From the NCBI GenBank assembly GCA_028707635.1, contig JAQWAQ010000010.1, forward strand, positions 1 to 42,128: a stretch of DNA of 42,128 nucleotides, written 5' to 3'. Below the pieces are notes generated by a model that did not search any database, was not told where the DNA came from, and saw only the letters and a list, made by a program, of their open reading frames with translations. Numbering within the stretch: the first letter of the stretch is position 1; every line of letters starts with the position of its first letter. Positions 24,049 through 34,465 of the stretch are shown one piece after another. The translations under genes were made by a program, and so were the position numbers. The stretch comes from Negativicutes bacterium. GTDB lineage: Bacteria > Bacillota > Negativicutes > JAAYSF01.

Positions 24049-25197
24049 TCAACTAACACCATATTGAATAACTTTATTTCTGCCCCCACGTTTGGCCTGA
24101 AAAAGCGCCTCATCAGCCATTCTCATAACCTTGGCCAGCTCTGAGCGGTGAGCGGGAATAATGGTGGCAGCCCCCATACTAACCGTATAGTGGGGAACAC
24201 CCTTGTTCGTCACCGCATCCGCGAGATGATTTTTGATCCTTTGTCCAATGAGCATGACCTCACGACTCCCGGTGTTTGGCAACAAAATAATAAATTCCTC
24301 ACCACCGTACCTGGCGAATATATCTTCCGGCCGAAGTACCGCCGTAGTACTTTTGCTAAAATGGACCAGCACCTCGTCACCGGTAAAGTGACCGTATTTA
24401 TCATTAATGGCTTTAAAATGGTCTAAATCAAGCATTAACACTGAAACCGGCCTTTTCTGCCGGGCCAGCAAGGAAACTAGCTTTTTCGCTAAATTCATAA
24501 ATTGCATTCTATTATAGATTCCTGTCAGATAATCCATCGTCGCTGCTTGCTTGAGTTTGATATCGCTAACCTCACGACTCATAAGCAAAAAGGCCATAGT
24601 ACTGAACATCATATGTACATAGGCCATCAGAAAGGCCACTGTCTGTCCATCAAAAAACATATAACCTAAAGGATTTGACAATGCTCCTATGGCACGATAA
24701 ATATGAAAAATAGAACAGCCAAGAAATAAAAACCCGGAAACCCGCCGCAAAGTTGTCGCATTATTGAAGAACAACAAACCACCGGACACGATTAATGAGG
24801 TACTTGCTAAAACGATTGCTGCCACTGAAGTTCTGACTACAGTACTTACATCAGACAGATAGAGCACCACAAATCCTGCGATAAGCAGCAGCGCTATACG
24901 TACCCAATCTTTCGCTGCCCGCTGCGAAGGCGTTTTCCCGACATAGATAATGCAGAAGGCCTCTAAAAGGATACCCGCAAAAAGCAATCCATTACCAATA
25001 ATGGCCGAAATGGCCGCAGGTACAATTCCCTTGAATATTACCAGTGATAAACCAATGCATTGAAAGAGCTTAGCATAGGTATAGCGCGTAAATAAACCAT
25101 CGGGTTGGGTAGAACGCCCGAAAAAAACGAGCATAATAAAAACGATAAAGTTGCCCAGACATAACATTAAGTACATCGTGTAAGTATCAAGCAACAC
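24049..25197 (-). CDS. Membrane-bound GGDEF diguanylate cyclase
   Basis: About 382 residues. Six or seven hydrophobic helices cover the first 210 residues, then comes a GGDEF domain: DYLTGIYNRMQF, SVLMLDLDHFKAINDKYGH, the active site ARYGGEEF, and an inhibitory site RxxD (RPED) exactly five residues before GGEEF. The enzyme should make cyclic di-GMP and be product-inhibited. GTG 25197 is preferred because GGGGTG lies 5 nt upstream; ATG 25224 has no clear ribosome site but remains possible. There is no EAL domain. It stands alone; the signal sensed by the membrane part is unknown. Confidence 0.9.
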   Translation of the reverse strand: MLLDTYTMYLMLCLGNFIVFIMLVFFGRSTQPDGLFTRYTYAKLFQCIGLSLVIFKGIVPAAISAIIGNGLLFAGILLEAFCIIYVGKTPSQRAAKDWVRIALLLIAGFVVLYLSDVSTVVRTSVAAIVLASTSLIVSGGLLFFNNATTLRRVSGFLFLGCSIFHIYRAIGALSNPLGYMFFDGQTVAFLMAYVHMMFSTMAFLLMSREVSDIKLKQAATMDYLTGIYNRMQFMNLAKKLVSLLARQKRPVSVLMLDLDHFKAINDKYGHFTGDEVLVHFSKSTTAVLRPEDIFARYGGEEFIILLPNTGSREVMLIGQRIKNHLADAVTNKGVPHYTVSMGAATIIPAHRSELAKVMRMADEALFQAKRGGRNKVIQYGVS

Positions 25198-25349
25198 AAT
25201 TTCACCCCAAATAGACGGATTCATCAAGCTGGTAATCGCACTGAAAAGACTATCTTATCGCAAAATCTTAATTTTATAAATATTCTGCGGTGTTAGACAA
25301 TCTCCTTTAATTTCCAAAAAATTTTCCGTATTTGTTTATAAAATACAAT

Positions 25350-26591
25350 TTACTTCTCTAGCGACCACTCATCAAGTAAAAATCCGCTTCGCTGAAAGAC
25401 CTTCACCGTCATTGTACTGCCGCTCACTTCTACTGTAAGATAATTGGACTCATCCACAGGATTATAAAAAACTTCGTTATGGTCTTTCGCCATTGCTCTT
25501 TGATAAGTTTTCGTTCCACTACGGCCGGCGGTAACATAAATTGTTCCGTTTAACTTGTCAATCACGCCACCCCGCAGCGGGTAACTGCGGCCATAAACAT
25601 GGTCATGCCCAGAGAAAACCACATCAACTTGATATTTATCAATAAGCGGAAGAAAGGCTTCACGCAAATCACCATCACTGTCCTTGGGCCGGTTATGATA
25701 GAGCGGTCGGTGAATCAGGATAACCTTCCACATTTTGTCTGTTGCTTTTAAATCTTTCTCCAGCCATGCTTTCTGCAATTCCAGCATATCTGGGACAAAC
25801 CCCCGTTCCTCACCTGCCTGGCTGTCAAGTACACTAAAATGAATATTGCCGTAATCAAAAGAGTACACTTGTCCTGTAAGACCTTCCGGGCCATTGTTCG
25901 GAACTTTTAACTGGACAGTGAAAAACTTCGGCATTGAGTACGTCCTGTTAGGGGTATATGTTTCATGATTACCGACGACCGGAACCACCGGAATTGTATC
26001 AATGACACCCTTACTGGCACCAAGCCAGGCATTCCATTCCTTATAATCCTGTCCGACATCAACCAAGTCACCGACATTAATAAAAAAGGCAACATCCTGA
26101 TTGGCCATATAAGCGGTGTGAAGCGTTGTCCGCCATGCTAAATAGTTTATACTTTGTGAATCACCAAAGACTAAAAACTTAAATGACTGCCCATAATCTG
26201 CGGCAGTAGTAAACTGATATTGCTCACTCCAGCTAGTGCCGTCACCAACCCGATATAGATAGCGTGTTCCCGGCTTAAGGCCCGTCAGCGTCACCGAATG
26301 AATACTCATATTCCCGACATTCGTTGCCAATCCTTGAACTTCTGCAGTCATTTGATCTCCACCCTGCGGAAATAAGCTGTTTGCCTCACGGTATTCAACC
26401 CTGCCCGGCTTTATCGTAAACCCAGTCCGCCAAGTGACAGTCTGTGTTGTTCGCACATCGCCTGTCCAGGTTAGAGTAACATGATCAGGATCAGCACTGG
26501 CCTGGGTCGGACTTAATAAGAAGGCAATCAGTGAACCGACTAATACGAAAGCAGCAAAAATCAGCTTGGACGACCTTTGAAAAGATTGCAA
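25350..26591 (-). CDS. Secreted purple-acid-phosphatase-like metallophosphoesterase
   Basis: 413 residues. A signal peptide with core LIFAAFVLVGSLIAFLL and likely cleavage after ASA (about 33) is followed by a fibronectin-III-like domain (about 36-130; ends in GLKPGTRYLYRVGDG) and the metallophosphoesterase domain: FGDSQ (D144), GDLVD (174-178), GNHE (207-210), IHRPLYH and GHDHVYGR. This is the plan of bacterial purple acid phosphatase-like enzymes, which hydrolyse phosphate esters outside the cytoplasm. It is divergent from the TPP riboswitch/thiC unit. The substrate is unknown. Confidence 0.9.
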   Translation of the reverse strand: MQSFQRSSKLIFAAFVLVGSLIAFLLSPTQASADPDHVTLTWTGDVRTTQTVTWRTGFTIKPGRVEYREANSLFPQGGDQMTAEVQGLATNVGNMSIHSVTLTGLKPGTRYLYRVGDGTSWSEQYQFTTAADYGQSFKFLVFGDSQSINYLAWRTTLHTAYMANQDVAFFINVGDLVDVGQDYKEWNAWLGASKGVIDTIPVVPVVGNHETYTPNRTYSMPKFFTVQLKVPNNGPEGLTGQVYSFDYGNIHFSVLDSQAGEERGFVPDMLELQKAWLEKDLKATDKMWKVILIHRPLYHNRPKDSDGDLREAFLPLIDKYQVDVVFSGHDHVYGRSYPLRGGVIDKLNGTIYVTAGRSGTKTYQRAMAKDHNEVFYNPVDESNYLTVEVSGSTMTVKVFQRSGFLLDEWSLEK

Positions 26592-26684
26592 TGCGGCACC
26601 CCTTTTACTGTAAAAATTATCTATTTACATTCTACCATAAGATATACATTTTCTTGCATACATTTACCCTCACAGGATTTCCCC

Positions 26685-26713
26685 TTTACACAAGCATTGA
26701 ACCGGGGTACAAT
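26685..26713 (+). promoter_or_regulatory. Promoter of the thiC transcript
   Basis: TTTACA (26685-26690), 17-bp spacer, TACAAT (26708-26713). It lies about 25 bp before the TPP riboswitch. Confidence 0.7.
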
Positions 26714-26737
26714 AAAATTACGTAAAATAATAGCGAT

Positions 26738-26817
26738 AGCTAGGGGTGCCTAACGGCTGAGAGGAGCAAGACTCCAACCCTTGAACCTGATGTGGTTAGA
26801 ACCACCGTAGGAAAGCT
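26738..26817 (+). ncRNA. TPP riboswitch (THI box)
   Basis: The conserved pieces are in order: GGGGTGCC, GGCTGAGAGG, ACCCTTGAACCTGATGTGG, then TTAGAACCACCGTAGGAAAGCT. P1 can close between AGCT at 26738-26741 and 26814-26817. It precedes thiC, the standard target. The right side of P1 shares AAGCTT with the following terminator, so thiamine pyrophosphate binding should favour early termination. Confidence 0.96.
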
Positions 26818-26829
26818 TCATGGCACTTT

Positions 26830-26854
26830 AAGCTTACTATGGTAAGCTTTTTTT
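26830..26854 (+). terminator. Riboswitch-controlled terminator
   Basis: AAGCTTAC (26830-26837) pairs with GTAAGCTT (26842-26849), followed by a T run. It is the probable expression platform of the TPP riboswitch. Confidence 0.85.
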
Positions 26855-26912
26855 GTTTCTACGAAAGCTTGCTGCCACTGCCTGGTTATCAAAAAGCGAG
26901 GATGATAAGATT

Positions 26913-28211
26913 ATGTATACAACTCAAATGGATGCTGCTAAAAAAGGCATCATCACCACCCAGATGCGGGCCGTGGCCCACAAGGAAAATATAGATCCCA
27001 ACACTTTACGAAGCTTAATTGCCGAAGGAAAAATCGTCATTCCTGCTAATAAAAATCATACTAGCCTCAGCCCCGAGGGCGTTGGCCAAGGTCTTCGCAC
27101 CAAAATCAATGTCAACCTTGGGGTTTCAAAAGATTGTAATGATATCGATTTAGAATTGCAAAAAGTTAAAAAAGCAATTGACCTTAAAGCTGAAGCCATT
27201 ATGGACTTGAGCTGCTATGGTAAGACAGAAACTTTTCGCCGAAAGCTGATCAATTTTTCGCCGGCAATGATAGGAACCGTCCCGATGTATGATGCTGTCG
27301 GAATGCTGGATAAGGATTTAAAGGAAATTACTGTCGAGGAATTCTTTTCAGTTATTGAAAAACACGCCGAAGACGGTGTCGATTTTATGACCATTCACTG
27401 TGGAATGAATCGCGCCACTGCCGAACGAGTAAAAAGAAATAAGCGCCTAACCAATATTGTTTCTCGCGGCGGCTCATTACTTTTCGCTTGGATGGAACTG
27501 AACAAACAGGAAAACCCCTTCTATGAATATTTCGACAGGCTGCTGACAATTTGCGAGAAATATGATGTAACATTAAGTCTAGGCGATGCCTGCCGGCCTG
27601 GCTCAACAAACGATTCTACTGATGCCGCGCAAATCGAGGAGCTCATTACGCTTGGCGAGCTCACCAAAAGAGCCTGGGCCCGAAATGTCCAGGTCATGAT
27701 TGAAGGCCCCGGCCATATGGCTCTGAATGAAATCGCAGCCAATATGCTATTAGAGAAAAAATTATGCCACGGAGCACCTTTCTATGTATTAGGACCACTT
27801 GTAACAGATATCGCACCAGGCTACGATCATATCACAAGTGCCATCGGCGGTGCCATAGCGGCAGCTAGCGGAGCTGATTTCCTCTGTTATGTAACACCGG
27901 CTGAACATCTCCGTCTACCGGATCTGGATGATATGAAGGAAGGCATTATCGCCACGCGCATTGCCGCCCACGCTGCCGATATTGCCAAAGGAATCCAGGG
28001 AGCACGTGACTGGGACAACCAAATGAGCCAAGCACGAGCTGACGTTGATTTCCCGCGCATGATTGAGTTAGCCATCGATCCGGAAAAAGCCAGAAGTTAC
28101 CGTGATTCATCTCGCCCTGAATGTGAAGATACCTGTACAATGTGCGGTAAAATGTGTCCCATGAAAAATATGAAAAAAATCCTAAACGGCGAAGACCTAA
28201 ATATTATCTAA
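26913..28211 (+). CDS. thiC: Phosphomethylpyrimidine synthase ThiC
   Basis: 432 residues, the short anaerobe form. ThiC converts aminoimidazole ribotide to hydroxymethylpyrimidine phosphate for thiamine, using a 4Fe-4S cluster and S-adenosylmethionine. Visible family motifs: [18 protein letters not shown] start, [40 protein letters not shown] and YVTPAEHL. The C-terminal cluster reads CTMCGKMC, a CX2CX3C, one residue shorter than the CX2CX4C I know from other ThiC. ATG 26913 matches the family start; AGG lies about 11 nt upstream. Controlled by the TPP riboswitch upstream. Confidence 0.97.
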   Translation: MYTTQMDAAKKGIITTQMRAVAHKENIDPNTLRSLIAEGKIVIPANKNHTSLSPEGVGQGLRTKINVNLGVSKDCNDIDLELQKVKKAIDLKAEAIMDLSCYGKTETFRRKLINFSPAMIGTVPMYDAVGMLDKDLKEITVEEFFSVIEKHAEDGVDFMTIHCGMNRATAERVKRNKRLTNIVSRGGSLLFAWMELNKQENPFYEYFDRLLTICEKYDVTLSLGDACRPGSTNDSTDAAQIEELITLGELTKRAWARNVQVMIEGPGHMALNEIAANMLLEKKLCHGAPFYVLGPLVTDIAPGYDHITSAIGGAIAAASGADFLCYVTPAEHLRLPDLDDMKEGIIATRIAAHAADIAKGIQGARDWDNQMSQARADVDFPRMIELAIDPEKARSYRDSSRPECEDTCTMCGKMCPMKNMKKILNGEDLNII

Positions 28212-28241
28212 AATCCAGAAACTCACCTTTCCTAATATACA

Positions 28242-28277
28242 AAAAGAGCCATACCTGATTAGCAGGTTGGCTCTTTT
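28242..28277. terminator. Bidirectional terminator between thiC and brnQ
   Basis: AAAAGAGCC-ACCTG pairs with CAGGT-GGCTCTTTT with one bulged base. A/T runs on both sides serve both convergent genes. Confidence 0.85.
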
Positions 28278-28291
28278 GCTGTTCAATATTT

Positions 28292-29644
28292 TCAAATCGA
28301 ATCTGCTTCAGCGGCAGATGAACTATCGGAAAAAAGCGAAACGAAATAGCCCAAAACACCGCCCACAATAGCCGGAATAACCCATCCCATGCTTGCATCA
28401 AAGAGCGGAAGATACTTACTCAGCAGCGTATTAAGTGCACCAATTGAAACACCTGATGCATTGAGCCCATCAATCAAGGCCATAACAGCGGTAAACAACA
28501 TACTGCCGCGGTATACTGCATTACGTCCGCCAAAAAGAGATTCCAAAAATGACAGTAAAATCAGGACAATGACCATTGGGTAGATTGCCACTAAAACTGG
28601 CACTGAAAATGAAATCAACTGGGTTAACCCCACATTAGACACCACGAAACTGAAAAAAGATAAGATATATACAAGTGTCTTATACGACAATTTGGGAAGG
28701 TACTGATTAAAGAATACAGCACAAGAAGATACTAGCCCAATGCTTGTTGTCAAACAAGCAAAGATAATGGCCAGACCCAGAACAACATTGCCCAGTGCAC
28801 CGTAGTATACATTTGCTACCTTCGATAAAATAATTCCGCCATTTGCAGCTTGACCAACAACGGCGACACTGGTTGCTCCTAGGTAAGCCAGTGAAATATA
28901 AATCAAGCCCAAACAAGCTGCGGCAATCAAGCCGGCCGTTGTGCAGACGCGTGTTACCTTTTTACTATCTATGATACCTTTAGCCTTGATTGCATTAATA
29001 ACAATGATAGCAAATACCATTGATGCCAGCGTGTCCATTGTCAGATAACCCTCACGGAAACCTTTAAACAAAGGACTTGTGGCATATTCCCCGGTTGGTG
29101 CCGGTATCACGCCAAGCGGATTAGTAAACACCTTGGCTACTAAAAGCACCAGTACAATCAATAAAACCGGTGTAAGTATCTTACCGACCCTGTCGACAAT
29201 TTTCGTCGGATTCAATGACAACCAACAAGTAATAATAAAAAAGATGGTTGTATAGGCCAACAACCCAAACCCACCGCTCGCCACATCACCTGTCAAGAAT
29301 GGTCTGATACCAACTTCATAGGATACCGCGCCAGTCCGTGGAATCGCAAATAATGGTCCTATTGTAAGATAAGTACTTACTGTTAGTACAATTGCAAACA
29401 TAGGATGCACCTTTTTCGCTAAGGCTTGTGAATCATTACTGCCTGTTAAGCCAATTGCCATGACACCGAGAAGCGGCATCCCAACACCCGTAATTAAAAA
29501 CCCGATGATAGCAGTCCATAAATTAGTACCTGCTGCTTGTCCTAATGCTGGTGGAAAAATCAAGTTTCCCGCGCCGAAAAACATTGAGAACAGCATTAAG
29601 CCTATTGTTAACGTGTCTCGAAACGATATTTGTTTTGACATCAT
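28292..29644 (-). CDS. brnQ: Branched-chain amino acid transport system II carrier protein
   Basis: 450 residues with about 12 membrane helices. The start TLTIGLMLFSMFFGAGNLIFPPALGQ is diagnostic for BrnQ, a cation-coupled Leu/Ile/Val importer of the inner membrane. ATG 29644 is chosen because AGGAGG lies 6 nt upstream (ATG 29641 is equally possible); the frame to 29659 starts inside that site. It ends at a terminator shared with thiC. No leucine-responsive or T-box element is visible upstream, so its control is unknown. Confidence 0.93.
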   Translation of the reverse strand: MMSKQISFRDTLTIGLMLFSMFFGAGNLIFPPALGQAAGTNLWTAIIGFLITGVGMPLLGVMAIGLTGSNDSQALAKKVHPMFAIVLTVSTYLTIGPLFAIPRTGAVSYEVGIRPFLTGDVASGGFGLLAYTTIFFIITCWLSLNPTKIVDRVGKILTPVLLIVLVLLVAKVFTNPLGVIPAPTGEYATSPLFKGFREGYLTMDTLASMVFAIIVINAIKAKGIIDSKKVTRVCTTAGLIAAACLGLIYISLAYLGATSVAVVGQAANGGIILSKVANVYYGALGNVVLGLAIIFACLTTSIGLVSSCAVFFNQYLPKLSYKTLVYILSFFSFVVSNVGLTQLISFSVPVLVAIYPMVIVLILLSFLESLFGGRNAVYRGSMLFTAVMALIDGLNASGVSIGALNTLLSKYLPLFDASMGWVIPAIVGGVLGYFVSLFSDSSSAAEADSI

Positions 29645-29797
29645 GCTCATCCTCCTCAACCTTATTACTAATTTACATATTTACACTCAAATAATTAGCA
29701 TGTTTTTTCATTTTAGATGATTCTTCATGAAAATGCAATACTTCTTTACAATATTGCAATTGGTTATTTTCCCCGTATAACGAAGTTCACAGGCAAC

Positions 29798-29848
29798 AAG
29801 CCAAATGACCCATAACCTACCAAAGGCAAGTTATGGGTCACTTGGCTT
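29798..29848 (-). terminator. Hairpin after the MacB-like permease gene
   Basis: A 19-bp stem (29798-29816 with 29830-29848, one mismatch) lies just after the permease stop. The T-tract on the minus strand is poor, so it may act mainly as an mRNA-end hairpin. Confidence 0.6.
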
Positions 29849-29854
29849 ATCCTT

Positions 29855-31078
29855 CTATTCGTACCGCAGAGCATCAATGGGGTTTAACAAGGCCGCTTTA
29901 CGAGCTGGATACAGGCCAAAAAACAGACCAATACCAACCGAAAATCCAAAGGACACGATAATAGGCAATGGTGTAATAACAGTACTAAGCCCGGCAAAAG
30001 ATGCGATAGCATAAGAACCACCTACACCTAAAGCAATACCCATAGCGCCGCCAACGACACCAATGACAACAGCCTCGATGAGAAATTGCATCAGAATGTT
30101 GGAGTAACGCGCTCCCAATGCTTTGCGAATCCCAATTTCCCGCGTTCGCTCAGTAACAGAAACTAGCATAATATTCATAATACCAATGCCGCCGACTAAT
30201 AAAGAAATACCGGCAATACTGCCGAGCAGCATGGTAATACTGGCTGTAGCTTCCTGCGCCGTCGCCATAACACTGGCCAAATTTCGAACCGTAAAGTCGT
30301 TGTCTTTATCACCGGTAAGGCGGTGACGGGCTCGCAGCATTGTCGTGATATCCTCCTGCACCTGATCAATTACCTCATCATTAGCAGCTTGAACACTAAT
30401 TGTTTGAATATGTGTAATACCCATCAGTCGCTCTTGAGCTGTTGTCAGCGGAATAATGACAGTATCGTCCTGGTCCTGCCCCCCACCCGACTGGCCTTTA
30501 CTCTCAAGCACCCCAATCACGATAAAGGGGGCGTTGTTGATCCGAACACTTTGTCCGACCGGGTTAATATTTGGAAATAGGTTATTGGCAACAGTAGCCC
30601 CAATAACGGCCACCCGATTTCGCGTCATAACATCTTCATTACTAATAAAACTGCCGCTCTCAACGCCAAAATTGCGAACCTCTAAATACTCCGGAGTTGT
30701 CCCCTGAACACTTGATGTCCAGTTCATATTACCGGCCACAAGCTGGTATTGCTTACTGACGCTTGGAGCCAGAGCAGAAATCCCTGAAACTTCCTTGGCT
30801 AAAGCCTGTGCATCCTTAAGGGTCAAAGTCGTGTTAGTACCTGCCGCCTGCCTGACACCAGAGGAGGAGGCCGCCCCCGGGGTAACAATCAAGAGGTTAC
30901 TGCCTAAGCTGGCAATCGAGTTTTGGACTTTATCCCGTACTCCCATCCCAATCGATACCATGGCAATTACTGCACCAACACCAATAATAATCCCCAACAT
31001 AGTAAGAATCGACCGCAGCTTGTTTGAGACTAAGGCATTCAGGGCGATCTTAACACTCTCCGTGAACACGTTAATCAT
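29855..31078 (-). CDS. macB: MacB-like ABC transporter permease
   Basis: 407 residues. One N-terminal helix after [29 protein letters not shown], a long extracytoplasmic MacB_PCD domain (about 45-280), then three helices with [29 protein letters not shown], the FtsX/MacB core. MacB couples ATP hydrolysis to export through MacA and TolC without moving substrate across the inner membrane. The start overlaps the ATPase stop by 8 bp (ATGATTAA), so the two chains, separate here, are made together. In proteobacterial MacB the two are fused. Substrate unknown (peptides, macrolides or lipids are typical). Confidence 0.9.
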   Translation of the reverse strand: MINVFTESVKIALNALVSNKLRSILTMLGIIIGVGAVIAMVSIGMGVRDKVQNSIASLGSNLLIVTPGAASSSGVRQAAGTNTTLTLKDAQALAKEVSGISALAPSVSKQYQLVAGNMNWTSSVQGTTPEYLEVRNFGVESGSFISNEDVMTRNRVAVIGATVANNLFPNINPVGQSVRINNAPFIVIGVLESKGQSGGGQDQDDTVIIPLTTAQERLMGITHIQTISVQAANDEVIDQVQEDITTMLRARHRLTGDKDNDFTVRNLASVMATAQEATASITMLLGSIAGISLLVGGIGIMNIMLVSVTERTREIGIRKALGARYSNILMQFLIEAVVIGVVGGAMGIALGVGGSYAIASFAGLSTVITPLPIIVSFGFSVGIGLFFGLYPARKAALLNPIDALRYE

Positions 31079-31754
31079 CCCTTTCTGTGTCCCGAACGAT
31101 CAGACCGTCCCGGACATGAATCACTCTTTTTGCATGGGCAGCAATATCTGGTTCATGGGTTACCAGAATAATTGTCCGGCCATAGGAATGAAGGTTTTTA
31201 AATAGTTCCATAACTTCTTCACCTGATTTGGTATCAAGAGCCCCAGTTGGTTCGTCAGCCATTAGAATGGTCGGATCATTAACCAACGCGCGAGCAATGG
31301 CGACCCTTTGCCGCTGGCCGCCAGACAGCTCGTTAGGGATATGCTCCATCCGGTTAGCAAGACCAACTGATGACAACGCTTCGGCAGCCCGAAGCTTCCG
31401 TTCTTTACTGCTGACTCCAGCGTAAACTAACGGCAAGGCTACATTGTCAAGTGCTGTTAACCGTGGCAGCAGGTTAAAATTCTGAAAGACAAAGCCAATC
31501 TTTTTATTGCGGGTCACAGCAAGTTCATCGTCGGTTAATGACGATACTTCCTGATTATCAAGCAGATAGGAACCGCTGGTAGGACGGTCTAAACAGCCTA
31601 AAATATTCATTAAGGTTGACTTACCAGAGCCGGACGGCCCCATGATGGCCACAAACTCACCATCATTAATGTCAAGACTTACCCCGGCTAGGGCAGCAAC
31701 AGGCGTTTCACCCATTTGATAAATTTTCTTCACATCAGCTAACGCAATTGTCAC
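31071..31754 (-). CDS. macB: MacB-like ABC transporter ATPase
   Basis: 227 residues: Walker [11 protein letters not shown]-loop [18 protein letters not shown], signature [15 protein letters not shown], Walker [13 protein letters not shown] and H-loop VTHEPDIA. The sequence belongs to the MacB/LolD-type group. It sits between the MacA-like adaptor (31787) and the permease, in the minus-strand order tolC, macA, ATPase, permease. Its product powers a tripartite efflux pump across inner and outer membranes. Confidence 0.95.
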   Translation of the reverse strand: MTIALADVKKIYQMGETPVAALAGVSLDINDGEFVAIMGPSGSGKSTLMNILGCLDRPTSGSYLLDNQEVSSLTDDELAVTRNKKIGFVFQNFNLLPRLTALDNVALPLVYAGVSSKERKLRAAEALSSVGLANRMEHIPNELSGGQRQRVAIARALVNDPTILMADEPTGALDTKSGEEVMELFKNLHSYGRTIILVTHEPDIAAHAKRVIHVRDGLIVRDTERDD

Positions 31755-31786
31755 GATTATACCCTCCTTTCATCAGAGGCGCTGAC

Positions 31787-32893
31787 TCAAAACATCCCGC
31801 GAGTACCCGGCACCCTAATGTTCCCGGTCTTTTGCGCGCCGGATTGAGTTTGTGTCTTGACTTGAGCAACAACGACCTTATCACCATCACTTAGACCGCT
31901 GGTAATTTCCACACGGTCATCGCTAGCATTCCCGGTCGTGACAGGTACATTTTGAGTTTGACCATTCTGGCTCATAACAACAACATACTTGCCAGTTTTG
32001 TCAGTCCGGATAGCGGCTAGCGGCACCGTCAAAGCGCCTTTACTTTCACTGATTGTAACCGCCACTCTGGCAACCATCCCGGGATTAAGCTTATTCTCAG
32101 CGTCATCAACGTCAATCGTCACTTTGTAATAGGTAACATTTTGTTCAACAGTCGGTTTTCTCGATATGACTGACACCCTGCCAGTAAATTCTTTACTAGG
32201 ATATGCATCAACAGTAAATGTCACCCGCTGACCAAGCGCTACCTTCCCGATATCGGTCTGGTCAACATTAGCATCAATTTGCATTTTGGACATATCAGCC
32301 ACCGTCATAATTACTGTAGGGTTGTTGACACCTTGAGCAACCAATTCACCCGCTGACAGCGGCTTGCCAATGACAGTTCCGGCAATCGGCGAGGCAATGA
32401 CTGTTTCATTTAAATCCGACATAACTTCAGCATAGTTTGCCTGCGCAATATTATAGTCCATCCGGGAGTTATCAAGTTCTTCGTTGGATGATCCACCGAT
32501 TCCGTTCAGCCGTAAAGTTCTGTTGTATTTTACCGCCGCATTTTGCAGCCGTTCTTGGGCTTGCGTCACTTGCGCCTGCAAGCCGGTATCTTCTAAAATA
32601 ACAAGGACTTGCCCAGGAATCACTTGCTCATTTTCTTTAACTTTAACTTCTTTAATTTGGGCTGTAATCTTAGAACTTATATCAACTGTATTAACAGGAG
32701 CAATGGTGCCTGTAGCCGAAACCACTGCGGCAACGTCACGCCGTTCGGCGATTGCCACCTGTTGCTTTACTTCTGCTCCCTTACTGCTGGAATTCTGATA
32801 ATAGAAAATCCCGCCTGCCACCGTTACCAAACCAATAAGGCCATACAAAAGCTGTTTTTTATGACTTTGAAGTGTTACCATCATACTTTTCAT
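31787..32893 (-). CDS. macA: MacA-like periplasmic adaptor protein (HlyD family)
   Basis: 368 residues from ATG 32893 (GGGAGG 6 nt upstream; ATG 32896 is the alternative). One N-terminal membrane anchor (LLYGLIGLVTVAGGIFYY), a split lipoyl domain (GTIAPVNTVDISSKITAQIKEVKVKENEQVIPGQVLVILED and ASPIAGTVIGK) around a coiled-coil hairpin (about 105-160), a beta-barrel and a C-terminal membrane-proximal domain. It links the MacB-like ABC transporter to the TolC-like protein encoded just upstream. A second, related adaptor is encoded at 34466. Confidence 0.93.
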   Translation of the reverse strand: MKSMMVTLQSHKKQLLYGLIGLVTVAGGIFYYQNSSSKGAEVKQQVAIAERRDVAAVVSATGTIAPVNTVDISSKITAQIKEVKVKENEQVIPGQVLVILEDTGLQAQVTQAQERLQNAAVKYNRTLRLNGIGGSSNEELDNSRMDYNIAQANYAEVMSDLNETVIASPIAGTVIGKPLSAGELVAQGVNNPTVIMTVADMSKMQIDANVDQTDIGKVALGQRVTFTVDAYPSKEFTGRVSVISRKPTVEQNVTYYKVTIDVDDAENKLNPGMVARVAVTISESKGALTVPLAAIRTDKTGKYVVVMSQNGQTQNVPVTTGNASDDRVEITSGLSDGDKVVVAQVKTQTQSGAQKTGNIRVPGTRGMF

Positions 32894-32916
32894 CATATAC
32901 CTCCCTATCTCCTTCC

Positions 32917-34158
32917 TTACAAGCCGATTGCCTTATCAAGTTTGGCTTTGTTTACATTATAGTCGTACAGGGCCTGAATATGATTAGTATTCGCCTGGGT
33001 ATAAGCGAGCTGTGCATCAATGACATCAAGATTAGTCCCAACACCCGCTATATATCTTTCCCGGGCAATATAGAGATCTTCATTGGCCTTGGCTACGGTC
33101 ACATCAGTTGTTTTTAAACGTTCTTCAGCCTCTCTCATGTTTAAATAGCTATCACGCACCTCCAGTTCAACAGCGTCTTGGGTCTGCTCAGCCTGAAGTT
33201 CTGCTTTGTCACGAGAAATCTCGGCCTGGTTAATCTGCGCCTTTGTTGTGCCGGCGTCAAAAACATTCCAGCTGGCGCTTACGCCAACCGACCAGTCCCG
33301 GTCATTTCCCGGCAGCAATCTGTCTTCCCAGCTGGTCGAGGCCGACATCGATACTGACGGGCGTTTCCCGCTCTCGGCAATTTCTATACCTTTTGCCGCA
33401 CTCTCAATCGCTGTCTGTGCCTTAGCCAGTTCCGGACGATTCTGTTTAGCAAGCGCAACCGCCTCGGCTAGAGTTCTTGTATCGGCCTGATATTGTAGTT
33501 CCTCGGCCAGGTTAATTTCTGTATCGGCATCTATATTCATAGTGTTAAGTAATTCAGCAACCGCTAAAGCATGCTGATTTTGACCCTTGATTAAATTTTG
33601 CTGGGCATTGGCCACCTCTACTTCGGCTCTAAGAAGATCAGACTTGGCGACAACACCTACATCATATTTTCCCTGCACGATAGTCTGATGAGCCATTAAG
33701 TTATTCACGGTTTCCTGATTTACAGCCAGCATATTCTTGGTCTCAAGAACACTGTAATAATCAGCTGTCGTATCAAGCACTAATTGCTGTTGGGCTTTCT
33801 TCACATCAAGGTCGGCGCTGACAACCCCTAATTTAGCCTGGTCAATTTTAGCCTCGGTCCGCCCCCCGGTATACAACGGCAAGCTCATTTTAAGGCTGTT
33901 ACTATTTTCGCCGCCATTACGAAAACTGTAATTACTGCCAAGTGAAACCGTCGGCATTCTTCCGGCTTTTGCTTCACTTACACTCCATTCTGACTGTTCT
34001 TTATCTTTGCTGGCAATTTTAATTGTTGAATTATTTTGCAAGGCAAGGTTAACACTCTCCTGGAGCGATAATTGAATGGGCGCTGCCAATGCAAAAGTAT
34101 TTTGGAACAACATTAAGCCAAGGGTAATGACAGCTGTTTTATTGCGTAATCTTGACAT
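32917..34158 (-). CDS. tolC: TolC-type outer-membrane efflux protein
   Basis: 413 residues. A signal peptide with likely cleavage after ALA (about 25) precedes two outer-membrane efflux protein repeats: LSLQESVNLALQNNSTIKIA with YSVLETKNML, and LAEAVALAKQNRPELAKAQTAIESA, with long heptad-rich helices and EERLKTTDVTVAKANEDLYIARERYIAGVGTNLDVIDAQLAY. Such a trimeric exit duct needs an outer membrane, so this gene is direct evidence that the organism is diderm. AGGGAGG precedes the start. It heads the tolC-macA-macB run. Confidence 0.93.
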   Translation of the reverse strand: MSRLRNKTAVITLGLMLFQNTFALAAPIQLSLQESVNLALQNNSTIKIASKDKEQSEWSVSEAKAGRMPTVSLGSNYSFRNGGENSNSLKMSLPLYTGGRTEAKIDQAKLGVVSADLDVKKAQQQLVLDTTADYYSVLETKNMLAVNQETVNNLMAHQTIVQGKYDVGVVAKSDLLRAEVEVANAQQNLIKGQNQHALAVAELLNTMNIDADTEINLAEELQYQADTRTLAEAVALAKQNRPELAKAQTAIESAAKGIEIAESGKRPSVSMSASTSWEDRLLPGNDRDWSVGVSASWNVFDAGTTKAQINQAEISRDKAELQAEQTQDAVELEVRDSYLNMREAEERLKTTDVTVAKANEDLYIARERYIAGVGTNLDVIDAQLAYTQANTNHIQALYDYNVNKAKLDKAIGL

Positions 34159-34465
34159 TGTTTAGGTAACCTCCCTTATCCGAATGAGTCATTCACTGTG
34201 ATGATCTTAGTATGCAGGAACACTTTTAGATTTCTCTTAGAAAAAGGCAAAAAAAAAAGCGCCCCGAAGGGCTAATATGTAGTTAAAAATAACACACGAT
34301 ACGGTTGCCAACTTTTGATACGATCACAGCCGAAAATAGAAGGAGCGCCCAGCGTTTCACCTTATCACCTCAAGTACAGTTTACCTTTCCTTCAGATGAA
34401 AGGATACTGTTAATTATTTCCTGTGATTAAATGGTTACAACTCCCTTTTTCACTACTTAAAACGT
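34159..34465. other. Intergenic region between efflux adaptor and tolC
   Basis: This 307-bp gap holds a minus-strand terminator at 34249-34273 and must contain the tolC promoter. I see no further gene or RNA in it. Confidence 0.4.
34249..34273 (-). terminator. Terminator after the first efflux adaptor operon
   Basis: On the minus strand AGC-CC-TTCG-GG-GCT forms a short stem followed by ten T. It separates the sensor/adaptor operon from tolC. Confidence 0.7.
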
